Part shown: positions 1-7,146 of the stretch, one piece after another | Layout: each line of letters opens with the position of its first letter | Position numbering within the stretch: position 1 is the stretch's first letter | From: Pirellulaceae bacterium | Lineage (GTDB): Bacteria > Planctomycetota > Planctomycetia > Pirellulales > Pirellulaceae | NCBI GenBank assembly: GCA_026989685.1 | Contig: JALSIV010000021.1 | Location: 1-33,679, forward strand | Reading direction: 5' to 3' | DNA: 33,679 nt | The notes under the pieces: model-generated | What the model was told of the DNA's origin: nothing | Databases searched by the model: none | What the model saw: the letters and a program-made list of their open reading frames with translations, nothing else | Made by a program: the position numbers and the translations under genes

Positions 1-56
1 TGGGGCAGGGCATCGCCACACTGTTCCAGCGCTGCTGAATCGGCGCTGGAGTTCAT
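1..56 (-). CDS. 5' end of an unidentified gene leaving the window
   Basis: An ATG at 56-54 opens a frame that reads MNSSADSAALEQCGDALP and then leaves the window at its left edge. The ATG overlaps the TGA of the small ORF before it as ATGA, which is typical of translationally coupled genes in one operon. Only about 18 codons are visible, so no function can be named. If the upstream mini-ORF is a sigma-factor relic, an anti-sigma or membrane partner would be one possibility, but this is speculation. Confidence 0.4.
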   Translation of the reverse strand, partial: MNSSADSAALEQCGDALP

Positions 57-217
57 TTCTGCCGCAGCGACGCGATGATTCGGCGGCGAGCTTCTTCCGG
101 ATCGCGTAGGCGCGTCAGCGCGTCGCGGTAGAGCGTATCCCCATGCTGTACGACCCACTGCTCCGGATCGACCTCGGCAGCCGACCGGTCTAAACGATTG
201 TCATCCATCCCGGGCAT
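53..217 (-). CDS. 54-residue ORF resembling the start of an ECF sigma factor
   Basis: The frame runs from an ATG at 217 to a TGA at 53-55 and encodes 54 residues; a second ATG follows three codons later. Residues 18-41 (DPEQWVVQHGDTLYRDALTRLRDP) read like region 2.1 of planctomycete ECF sigma factors, which typically start with a W-V-x-x-H-G-D-x-L-Y/F-R-x-A-L-x-R-L-R-D pattern. After that point the expected core-binding and promoter-binding regions are absent, and the protein ends in a basic helix (ARRRIIASLRQK). Reading the other frames across the break does not recover sigma sequence, so this is not a simple frameshift. It may be an internally deleted sigma gene, a micro-sigma or a chance resemblance. 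Its stop overlaps the next start (ATGA). Confidence 0.45.
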   Translation of the reverse strand: MPGMDDNRLDRSAAEVDPEQWVVQHGDTLYRDALTRLRDPEEARRRIIASLRQK

Positions 218-327
218 TCTACCTCACCCTATCTCGAGACGGGAGCGTTTCCCGCTTGAGTGACGTGTGATTGGGTGAGTTCTTACAGGGTGAGTGCGTC
301 GAGGAGCGGGATTCAAGCCACATCGCC

Positions 328-1641
328 TTACTTCAGCAGTTCCAGAGCGGCCGCGATCATCGCGGGCACCCCGGTCTGCAGTGCGGGGCGAGCGTCGGGG
401 TAGTAGAAGGGCGAATGGAGCGAGACGGGCGAGTTCATTTTGGCCAGCCGCTCGCGATCGACCGATCCGAGCCAGAACATGAAGATGGGAGTTTTGGGGG
501 ACCGGTAGAGCGCGAAATCCTCGGCACCCATGACCGGCGGCACCTCCACCACTCGCTCTTTGCCCAGCACTTTCTGCATGGCGGGAACCACACGATCGAC
601 CAGTGCCGGATCGTTGTACACGGCCGGCAAGCCCTCGCTGAACTGCACCTGCGGCTCGGCCGCGCCCATGCTGGCCGCAATGCCCTTCGCCTTGCGTTTG
701 ATGGCCTGCTTGAGTTGCTCGCGCACTTTGGGAGAATAGCTGCGGATGGTGGCCTGCAGATGACAGCGATCGGGAATAATGTTGTGCTTGGTCCCCGCCT
801 GAATCGAGCCGACGGAGATCACGGCCGATTCGACCGGATCGACTTCTCGAGCCACAATGGTTTGCAGCGCCAGCACCAACTGGGCTGCTTGCACGATTGG
901 ATCGATGGTGGTGTGCGGAAAGGCACCGTGTCCGCCGCGGCCGAACAGTGTGATGTCGCAGCTATCGACGTTGGCGAGAGCATACCCTTTCCGATAGCCG
1001 ATCAGCCCAGCCGGCAGGTTGGAGGCGACGTGTAGGGCAATGACGCAGTCGGGATGCCCGAAGCGTCGATAGAGCCCGTGCTCCAGCATGGCGCGGGCGC
1101 CCAACCCCTTCTCTTCGGCCGGTTGCGCAACGAACAGGATCGTTCCCTTCCAGAGGTTCTTGTGCGTTGCCAGATAGCGCGCAACGCCGATGAAGTTGGT
1201 CATATGCAAGTCGTGACCGCAGGCATGCATCACTCCGACCTGTCCCTCGCCGTCGGGATGGGGCACGCGCACTTTCGAGGCGAAGGGGAGGCCGGTTTGT
1301 TCCACCACCGGGAGGGCATCCATGTCGGTGCGGATCAGCAACGTCTTACCATCGCCGTTGTGCAATACTCCCACGACGCCGTGCCCGCCCACGCCTGTTG
1401 TCACCTCGATTCCCAGCGCCCGCAGTTCGCCCGCCACGCGCTTCGCCGTCTGCTCTTCGTGCAGCGACAATTCGGGGTTGGCGTGCAAATGGCCGTACAG
1501 GGCCATCAGCGACTCGAGTTCGCCCTGCAACCATTTCGCCGGCTCGTCGCCTCGAACCGGCACGCCGGAAAGAACGACCGCCAGCGTCAACAGCAAGACG
1601 GCGGAATTCGCCAACAAGCTCGTTTTTCTCAGCGGCGTCAT
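328..1641 (-). CDS. Exported M20-family amidohydrolase (aminoacylase/hippurate hydrolase type)
   Basis: This 437-residue zinc peptidase-family enzyme probably removes an acyl group from N-acyl amino acids or similar amides outside the cytoplasm. The N-terminus is a clear Sec signal (basic MTPLRK, a hydrophobic stretch at about residues 13-28, then a small-residue site before DEPAKW). Family motifs are present in order: RTDMDALP with the catalytic Asp, MHACGHDLH with metal-ligand Cys141 and His143, AEEKG with the catalytic Glu pair, ALHV, the RGGHGAFPH segment of the dimerisation lid, and a late LHSPFY His. Length fits the family (about 380-440). I chose the ATG at 1641 because it begins exactly at the signal peptide and has GGAGG about 10 bases upstream. 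An in-frame ATG at 1713 lies in a duplicated copy of this start. The gene follows the PPDK gene after 92 bases and may be cotranscribed. The exact substrate cannot be told. Confidence 0.88.
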   Translation of the reverse strand: MTPLRKTSLLANSAVLLLTLAVVLSGVPVRGDEPAKWLQGELESLMALYGHLHANPELSLHEEQTAKRVAGELRALGIEVTTGVGGHGVVGVLHNGDGKTLLIRTDMDALPVVEQTGLPFASKVRVPHPDGEGQVGVMHACGHDLHMTNFIGVARYLATHKNLWKGTILFVAQPAEEKGLGARAMLEHGLYRRFGHPDCVIALHVASNLPAGLIGYRKGYALANVDSCDITLFGRGGHGAFPHTTIDPIVQAAQLVLALQTIVAREVDPVESAVISVGSIQAGTKHNIIPDRCHLQATIRSYSPKVREQLKQAIKRKAKGIAASMGAAEPQVQFSEGLPAVYNDPALVDRVVPAMQKVLGKERVVEVPPVMGAEDFALYRSPKTPIFMFWLGSVDRERLAKMNSPVSLHSPFYYPDARPALQTGVPAMIAAALELLK

Positions 1642-1717
1642 GGTTAAGATGCCTCCGACGCCGACGAGCCACAAAGCAGCATTGGTCGGCTCTGTTTTTC
1701 TCAGCGGCGTCATGGTT
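1622..1717. repeat. 24-bp direct repeat covering the M20 start codon
   Basis: Bases 1622-1645 and 1694-1717 are identical over 24 positions and are exactly 72 bases apart. Each copy contains the minus-strand start codon plus the first six codons (MTPLRK) of the amidohydrolase. Because 72 is a multiple of three, the upstream copy is an in-frame alternative start that would add 24 residues (ending GVGGILT) before the normal signal peptide. The 48 bases between the copies are not repeated. The duplication fills most of the 92-base gap to the PPDK gene. Confidence 0.85.
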
Positions 1718-1733
1718 GAAAGGTCTCCGGGGG

Positions 1734-4397
1734 TTAGCCGTGGCGGAGAGCGGCTTGGGCTGCCGCCAGGCGGGCGATGGGAACGCGGAAGGGTGAGCAG
1801 CTGACGTAGTCCAACCCGACCCGGTGGCAAAAGTCGATCGACGGCGGATTGCCCCCGTGCTCGCCGCAAATGCCGGTCTTGAGCCCCGGGCTGGCTTCGC
1901 GACCGCAGCGCACTGCCATGGAAACGAGTTGACCGACCCCCCATTCATCGAGCTGCTGGAATGGATCGACGTGCAGGATCTCTTTTTGCAGGTAGTCGGG
2001 CAGAAACGCGTTGATGTCATCGCGGCTGAATCCGTACGTCATTTGCGTCAGGTCGTTGGTGCCGAAGCTGAAGAAATCGGCATGGCCGGCGACCTCGCCC
2101 GCCGTCAATGCGGCGCGAGGTACCTCGATCATCGTACCGATGGGAATGTCGAGCTTGCCGGTGAACTTGTTCTCGCGCTTGACTTCTTCAATGACGTCGG
2201 CGGCCAGTTTGCGCAGGTAGGCCAGCTCCGTGGCCATCCCCACCAGGGGAATCATGATTTCCGGCTGCGCGTCGATCCGCTTCTTCTTGCAGGCGATGGC
2301 GGCTTCCACGATGGCTCTTACCTGCATCAACAGGATTTCGGGATAGGTGATACTCAGCCGGCAGCCGCGATGTCCCAGCATGGGATTGGCTTCGTGGAGT
2401 TGCTCGACGCGCCGCTTGACCGCAGCCGGTGAAATACCGATTTCGCGAGCCAACTGGCGTTGGCTCTTGGCGTCGTGAGGAACGAATTCGTGGAGCGGCG
2501 GATCGAGCAGCCGCACCGTGACCGGCAGCCCCTTCATCGCGGTGAAGATGCCGACGAAGTCGGCTCGCTGATAGGGCAGCAATTTGGCCAAGGCGGCCTC
2601 GCGGGCTTCTTTGCTGTCGGCCAGGATCATCTCCCGCATCGCCGCGATTCGCTCTTCCTGGAAGAACATATGCTCGGTGCGGCAGAGCCCGATGCCTTGA
2701 GCGCCGAACGAACGAGCTCGCGTCGCGTCGTCGGGCGTGTCGGCATTGGTGCGCACCCGCAGTGTGCGGTACTTGTCCGCCCATTTCATCACCTTGGCGA
2801 AGTCGCCCGACAGCTTGGGTTGCTCGGTGGCAACGGCACCGGCCATCACTTCACCGGTCGAACCGTCGATGGAAATGACGTCGCTTGAGGTGAAGGTTCG
2901 GCCGCCAACCGTGAATTTGCGGCTCTTCTCGTGGATCGAGATTTCATGGGCGCCGGCCACGCAGCATCGTCCCCAACCTCGAGCGACCACGGCGGCGTGA
3001 CTGGTCATGCCGCCGGTGCTGGTCAAGATGCCGACGGCGCTGTGCATGCCGTCGATATCTTCGGGGCTGGTCTCTTTGCGAACCAGGATCACTTCTTCAC
3101 CGGCCTCGGTTCGCTGGACCGCTTCTTCGGCCGTGAAGGCGGGTTTGCCGACCGCGGCGCCGGGCGAGGCGGGGAGGCCGCGCGTCAGCACCGTTGCCTG
3201 CTGCTTGGCTTTGGCAGAAAAACTGGGCAGCAGCAGTTGAATCAGGTCGCCGGCCGGGATCCGCAGCAGCGCCGTCTTCTCGTCGATCAGCTTTTCCCGC
3301 ACCATGTCGCAGGCGATCTTGACGGCGGCCGCGCCGGTGCGCTTGCCGGTGCGGGTTTGCAGCATGAACAACTTGCCACGCTCGATCGTGAACTCGATGT
3401 CCTGCATGTCGCGATAATGGTCCTCGAGCGTCTTCTTGATCGCCAGCAATTCCTTGTAGACGCGACGATTCCACTTGGGCATTTCGGACACCGGAAGCGG
3501 CGTGCGAATGCCGGCCACGACGTCTTCACCTTGAGCGTTGATCAGGAACTCGCCGTACAGCTTGTTTTGACCGGTGGAGGGATTTCGGGTGAACGCGACG
3601 CCCGTCCCCGAGTCGTCCCCCATGTTTCCAAACACCATCGTTTGCACGTTGACGGCCGTGCCCAGCAGACCGCGGATCCCTTCCACTTCGCGGTAGCGCT
3701 TGGCTCGAGGCGTATTCCAACTCGCGAAGACCGCCCGGATCGCCCGCTCGAGTTGCTCAAAAGGATCCTGGGGAAAGGGCACTCCCGAGTGTTTGCGGAA
3801 AACTCCCTTGTAAAGCTCGCACAGTTGCTTCAGGCCGTCGGCGGAGACATCGGTGTCGAGCTTCACCTTGAGTTTCTTCTTTAGCGAAGCGAACGCTTCC
3901 TCGAAGTAGTGATGGTCGACTCCCATCACCACGTTTCCGAACATGTTGATCAGTCGCCGGTAGGCGTCATAGGCGAAACGGGGATTCTGCGTGGCGGCAG
4001 CCAGCCCCTCGATCGATGCGTCGGTGAGCCCCAGGTTCAAGATGGTATCCATCATGCCGGGCATCGAGACAGCGGCGCCCGAACGGACCGACACCAGCAG
4101 CGGATTGGTAGCGTCGCCGAAGCGCTTGCCCAGCTCCTTCTCGAGTTGCCTGACCGATTTGCGGACGTCGTCCATCAGGCCGTCGGGCAGCCGCTCGCCC
4201 AGCTCGTAGTATTCGGCGCAAACTTCGGTGGTGATGGTGAAACCGGGAGGAACCGGCAAGCCGATACTGGTCATTTCGGCCAGGTTGGCGCCTTTCCCGC
4301 CGAGTAGCTCCTTGCCCTTGCCTTGCCCTTCGGCTTTGTTGGCGCCGAAATAATAGGTCCTTTTTTTCGCTCGAGTCCGTCGTGCTGCCTTGGCCAT
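1734..4397 (-). CDS. ppdK: Pyruvate phosphate dikinase
   Basis: This 887-residue cytosolic enzyme interconverts pyruvate, ATP and Pi with PEP, AMP and PPi. The order of domains is typical: an N-terminal ATP-grasp region (GGKGANLAEM and PVPPGFTITTEV near the start; SVRSGAAVSMPGMMDTILNLG; GNMGDDSGTGVAFTRNPSTG), the phosphohistidine domain with GGMTSHAAVVARGWG (His467), and the C-terminal PEP/pyruvate TIM barrel with NPMLGHRGCRLSITYPEI, GTNDLTQMTYGFSRDD and KTGICGEHGG (active-site Cys844). Length matches the family (about 870-900). I used the ATG at 4397 (MAKAARRTRAKKRTYYFG) because the sixteen residues before it, from an ATG at 4445, look non-conserved. A good promoter lies at 4596-4624, giving a leader of about 190 bases. 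The M20 gene follows on the same strand. Confidence 0.97.
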   Translation of the reverse strand: MAKAARRTRAKKRTYYFGANKAEGQGKGKELLGGKGANLAEMTSIGLPVPPGFTITTEVCAEYYELGERLPDGLMDDVRKSVRQLEKELGKRFGDATNPLLVSVRSGAAVSMPGMMDTILNLGLTDASIEGLAAATQNPRFAYDAYRRLINMFGNVVMGVDHHYFEEAFASLKKKLKVKLDTDVSADGLKQLCELYKGVFRKHSGVPFPQDPFEQLERAIRAVFASWNTPRAKRYREVEGIRGLLGTAVNVQTMVFGNMGDDSGTGVAFTRNPSTGQNKLYGEFLINAQGEDVVAGIRTPLPVSEMPKWNRRVYKELLAIKKTLEDHYRDMQDIEFTIERGKLFMLQTRTGKRTGAAAVKIACDMVREKLIDEKTALLRIPAGDLIQLLLPSFSAKAKQQATVLTRGLPASPGAAVGKPAFTAEEAVQRTEAGEEVILVRKETSPEDIDGMHSAVGILTSTGGMTSHAAVVARGWGRCCVAGAHEISIHEKSRKFTVGGRTFTSSDVISIDGSTGEVMAGAVATEQPKLSGDFAKVMKWADKYRTLRVRTNADTPDDATRARSFGAQGIGLCRTEHMFFQEERIAAMREMILADSKEAREAALAKLLPYQRADFVGIFTAMKGLPVTVRLLDPPLHEFVPHDAKSQRQLAREIGISPAAVKRRVEQLHEANPMLGHRGCRLSITYPEILLMQVRAIVEAAIACKKKRIDAQPEIMIPLVGMATELAYLRKLAADVIEEVKRENKFTGKLDIPIGTMIEVPRAALTAGEVAGHADFFSFGTNDLTQMTYGFSRDDINAFLPDYLQKEILHVDPFQQLDEWGVGQLVSMAVRCGREASPGLKTGICGEHGGNPPSIDFCHRVGLDYVSCSPFRVPIARLAAAQAALRHG

Positions 4398-4595
4398 AAT
4401 CGACTGCTTCTTTCCTAAAAAGCGGGATCCCGGGATGATCTGCAAGCCGCCTCGCCGTGGATGGGCCGCGAGCCTCGAGGAGGCGCGGGGCGTTCGGCCG
4501 GTTCGGGGGGATTCTCCGGCGGCTGCGAAAAAGCCGCGAAGCGACCCCGCCAGCGCGCAGTCGGCGCGCGGCGTTACCTGCGAAACAAAGTGCCG

Positions 4596-4624
4596 AATCT
4601 AGCAGGGGGGCCCCCGAGCGTCAA
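4596..4624 (-). promoter_or_regulatory. Promoter for the PPDK gene
   Basis: On the minus strand TTGACG (4624-4619) and TAGATT (4601-4596) are separated by exactly 17 bases, close to the sigma-70 consensus. The spacer contains the palindrome GGGGGCCCCC (4606-4615). Transcription would start near 4589, leaving an untranslated leader of about 190 bases before the PPDK start. The leader holds a GCGGCT/AGCCGC hairpin (4519-4537) but no recognised riboswitch. The call rests on hexamer match and spacing only. Confidence 0.55.
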
Positions 4625-4644
4625 CCAAGCGCCGTCGTGGCGGG

Positions 4645-5586
4645 TTACCGCTTCGAGGCCGCTCGCCGTTTTGACTGAAACAGCTCCACGCGAGGATGCA
4701 TGGTGTACAGATTCCAGCGACCCTGGTCCAGCAGGTAGATTCCGCTGCTGCGGTTTCCGGCGATCACCGGGTTGCCCGGGTATTTCTTCCAGTGGATCAA
4801 GTCGTCCGAAACGGCCAGATTGGTCGACCAGTCCCGCCAGGGACGGTGGGCCGTGGCGTGGTAGGTCAGGTAGTAGCGGCCCTGGTAACGGAATACCTGA
4901 TTGGCGGCGACCGCATGCCGGTCGTAGGTCTCCGGGCCCGGCCGCAATACGGGTTCGTCCCGGACCAGAGTCCAAATCTTGCGGTCTTTCGATGTGGCCA
5001 ACCACACGGCTGCGTCGCGCCGTTCGTAGAACAGATACCACGTTCCGTTTTCGATCCAGACCGTTGGCGTACCGTACGGCCCCGGTTCGATCGGCCGGCC
5101 GTCCCGATGGCGAATGTCGAGCCGACCCTGCTCGGACCACTTGATGCCGTCGTCGGAGACCATGTGGTGAGCCCGATCCTGCTTCCCTTCGGCAAACAGG
5201 TAGTACTTGCCTCGATACTTGACGACAAACACGTCTTCAGTCCACTCGCTGTCGTCGATCGGGTTGTGAGGATACCGCTTCCAATGGACTCCGTCGCGCG
5301 AAGTGGCCAATCCCAGATGCATGGTGGCTCCCGGCCCTTTGCGGTAGCCCGTGTAGTAGAGGCGGTACTCGTTCCCGTCTTTCAGAATGAACCCGCGTTC
5401 CCGGATCAACTCGTCCCACGTCGAGCGGCCGGTGCCGGTAAACAGGGGATTGGCGGGGTGCGGTTGGAACTGGACAAGTTCTCGGGGAAAGAGGTCCGGT
5501 TTCTCATCGGCTGGGAGCGAGCCGGTACCCCAAAGCAAGGCGACCATCATGACCGGCACCCCGCAGAACCGAAGTGCGGGCCCCAT
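4645..5586 (-). CDS. Exported GH43/GH32-like five-bladed beta-propeller protein
   Basis: About 313 residues from the chosen ATG. The N-terminus (MGPALRF, then a hydrophobic run to GSLPADEKP) is a Sec signal. The mature part shows repeating propeller-blade signatures of the GH43/GH32/GH68 superfamily: HPANPLF, EYRLYYTGYRKG, LGLATSRDGVHWKRYPHNPI, KYRGKYYLFAEG, MVSDDGIKWSEQG, GTPTVWIENGTWYLFYERRD, LATSKDRKIWTLVRDEPVL, RYYLTYHATA, LAVSDDLIHWKKYPGNPVI. It probably binds or hydrolyses plant or algal polysaccharide side chains in the periplasm, but I cannot assign the acid/base residues or substrate. Upstream in-frame ATGs at 5694 and 5655 would put 23-36 residues before the signal, so 5586 is preferred; none has a clear ribosome site. 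It is divergent from the sialidase-like gene and reads towards the PPDK gene. Confidence 0.75.
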   Translation of the reverse strand: MGPALRFCGVPVMMVALLWGTGSLPADEKPDLFPRELVQFQPHPANPLFTGTGRSTWDELIRERGFILKDGNEYRLYYTGYRKGPGATMHLGLATSRDGVHWKRYPHNPIDDSEWTEDVFVVKYRGKYYLFAEGKQDRAHHMVSDDGIKWSEQGRLDIRHRDGRPIEPGPYGTPTVWIENGTWYLFYERRDAAVWLATSKDRKIWTLVRDEPVLRPGPETYDRHAVAANQVFRYQGRYYLTYHATAHRPWRDWSTNLAVSDDLIHWKKYPGNPVIAGNRSSGIYLLDQGRWNLYTMHPRVELFQSKRRAASKR

Positions 5587-5794
5587 TCTCGCGGCAAGAA
5601 GCCGGTAGCCCAAGCGTGCGCGGTCCGTAGTTGGAAACGGGCATACGGCGAACATGCGGGCGGTGTACGAGCGTTTTGTGGAGAAAGATGGCATGGGTCT
5701 GGTTTTTCTGGTTGTTGATCGTCCCCGCCGGGCGTTGTCGCCGAACGGATGCCAGTGAACGGCTCCGAGACTTTCCTCGCCCCGAATTTCACGA

Positions 5795-5800
5795 TAGACT
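5795..5800 (+). promoter_or_regulatory. Possible -10 element for the sialidase-like gene
   Basis: TAGACT at 5795-5800 resembles the -10 hexamers seen at the better promoters of this window (TAGATT, TACAGT). The hexamer 17 bases upstream (TTTCCT) is a poor -35. A start near 5807 would give a leader of about 100 bases that contains the hairpin at 5848-5879. The rest of the gap between the divergent propeller genes (5587-5903) shows nothing else I can name. Confidence 0.25.
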
Positions 5801-5847
5801 CTGGTTAGCCCTCACAGAACCCTGGCTTTCGTTTTCCCACCTTGAGC

Positions 5848-5879
5848 GCACCCTCTACGACTTGCCGCTTTGAGGGTGC
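5848..5879 (+). other. Stem-loop in the leader of the sialidase-like gene
   Basis: GCACCCTC (5848-5855) pairs perfectly with GAGGGTGC (5872-5879) around a 16-base loop. A further GAG/CTC pairing continues outward past a one-base bulge. The hairpin ends about 25 bases before the start codon, close to the AAAGG ribosome site. It lacks a following T-run, so it is more likely a leader structure than a terminator. Confidence 0.5.
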
Positions 5880-5903
5880 TCCTCAGCACAAAGGTCACTT
5901 GCC

Positions 5904-7046
5904 ATGTTGTCACGACTGCTGCCGTTCGCCCTGCCCGTCGCCCTGCTTGCTGTCCCTCTTCGAGCCGACCCGCCCGTCGTGCTCGACCTGGCCGGAGAAA
6001 AGGGCCGGCAGGTCGTCGTGGATCGCGAAGAAGGGCAATACCTGGGACACCCCACGACCGTGTTGCTGGAAGACAACAAGACCATCCTCTGTGTCTATCC
6101 CAAAGGACACGGACGAGGAGCCATCGTCTACAAGCGGAGCATCGACGGGGGGCTGACCTGGAGCGATCGGTTGCCGACACCTGCAAGCTGGGCGACCAGC
6201 AAGGAAGTGCCCACCATTCATCGTGTTGTCGATGCGCAAGGCAAGAAACGCCTCATCCTCTGGTCGGGACTCTATCCGGCTCGCCTGTCCGTCAGTGAGG
6301 ACGACGGTCGGCATTGGAGCGAATTGGAGCCGGTGGGAGATTGGGGCGGTATCGTGGTGATGGGGAGTGTGGTCCGGCTTGAGACTCCCGGTCACTACAT
6401 GGCACTGTTCCACGACGACGGTCGCTTTTTTCGCAAAGTCCCCAAGGTAGCGCGGCCGAAAGTGATGACACTCTATAAGACGTTTTCCACCGACGGCGGT
6501 CTGACCTGGTCGGAGCCCGAAGCCATCTATGCCAGCAGCGAAGTGCATCTGTGCGAACCGGGGTGCATCCGATCTCCCGACGGAAAACAGCTCGCGGTGT
6601 TGCTGAGGGAGAACCGGCGCCGCAAGCGATCGCACATCATCTTCAGCAACGACGAAGGAAAAACCTGGACGGCGCCTCGAGAAGTCCCCCTGCCGCTCAC
6701 AGGCGATCGCCACACCGGGAAGTACTCGCCGGACGGCCGGTTGCTGATCTCGTTCCGCTGTATTTCACCGGTGGATGCTCGAGCGGACCGGCCGTTCGAA
6801 GGTGACTGGGTCGCCTGGGTCGGCACTTACGACGACCTGGTGGAGGGACGCGAGGGCCAGTATTTCGTCCGGTTGATGGACAACACCAAGGGATACGATA
6901 CGACCTATCCGGGCGTGGAGGTTCTCCCCGACGGCACATTCGTACTGACCACCTATGGCCACTGGACCGAGGGTGAGCAGCCTTACATCGTGAGTGTCCG
7001 ACTGAAACTTTCCGAACTGGACGCCAAAGCCGCCCAACCCCGCTGA
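5904..7046 (+). CDS. Exported sialidase-like (BNR/Asp-box) protein
   Basis: This 380-residue protein begins with a Sec signal (MLSRLLPFALPVALLAVPLRADPP). Four Asp-box motifs mark propeller blades: SIDGGLTW (79-86), SEDDGRHW (131-138), STDGGLTW (195-202) and SNDEGKTW (248-255). This is the six-bladed sialidase fold, so it may act on sialic acids or other glycans, or only bind them. The canonical arginine triad and the Tyr/Glu nucleophile pair of GH33 cannot be assigned with certainty by eye; Arg236 in LLRENRR and the late Tyr/Glu positions are candidates. Many planctomycete members of this family are annotated only as exo-alpha-sialidase domain proteins. AAAGG lies about 10 bases before the ATG. 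It is divergent from the GH43-like gene and meets the exchanger gene tail to tail. Confidence 0.82.
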   Translation: MLSRLLPFALPVALLAVPLRADPPVVLDLAGEKGRQVVVDREEGQYLGHPTTVLLEDNKTILCVYPKGHGRGAIVYKRSIDGGLTWSDRLPTPASWATSKEVPTIHRVVDAQGKKRLILWSGLYPARLSVSEDDGRHWSELEPVGDWGGIVVMGSVVRLETPGHYMALFHDDGRFFRKVPKVARPKVMTLYKTFSTDGGLTWSEPEAIYASSEVHLCEPGCIRSPDGKQLAVLLRENRRRKRSHIIFSNDEGKTWTAPREVPLPLTGDRHTGKYSPDGRLLISFRCISPVDARADRPFEGDWVAWVGTYDDLVEGREGQYFVRLMDNTKGYDTTYPGVEVLPDGTFVLTTYGHWTEGEQPYIVSVRLKLSELDAKAAQPR

Positions 7047-7062
7047 CCACCCCGCCCAATTC

Positions 7063-7097
7063 ACATTTCACATTTTACATTTCACATTTTACATTTC
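7063..7097. repeat. Five tandem ACATTTY heptamers
   Basis: Bases 7063-7097 consist of five perfect heptamers that alternate ACATTTC, ACATTTT, ACATTTC, ACATTTT, ACATTTC, equivalent to two and a half 14-base units. The tract is about 80 per cent A+T in an otherwise GC-rich sequence. It lies 17 bases after the sialidase-like stop and 50 bases before the stop of the convergent exchanger gene. No stem-loop or T-run is linked to it. It may be a slippage-prone microsatellite or mark the shared 3' ends of two transcripts. Confidence 0.9.
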
Positions 7098-7146
7098 TTA
7101 CCACCGATCCATACCACTCGGGCCGGCGGTCGGCGAACCGGTCGCG

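Noticed and set aside
239-256. Short CGGGA/TCCCG hairpin after the M20 gene, considered as a terminator
   Set aside because: Only five base pairs and no T-run in the direction of transcription.
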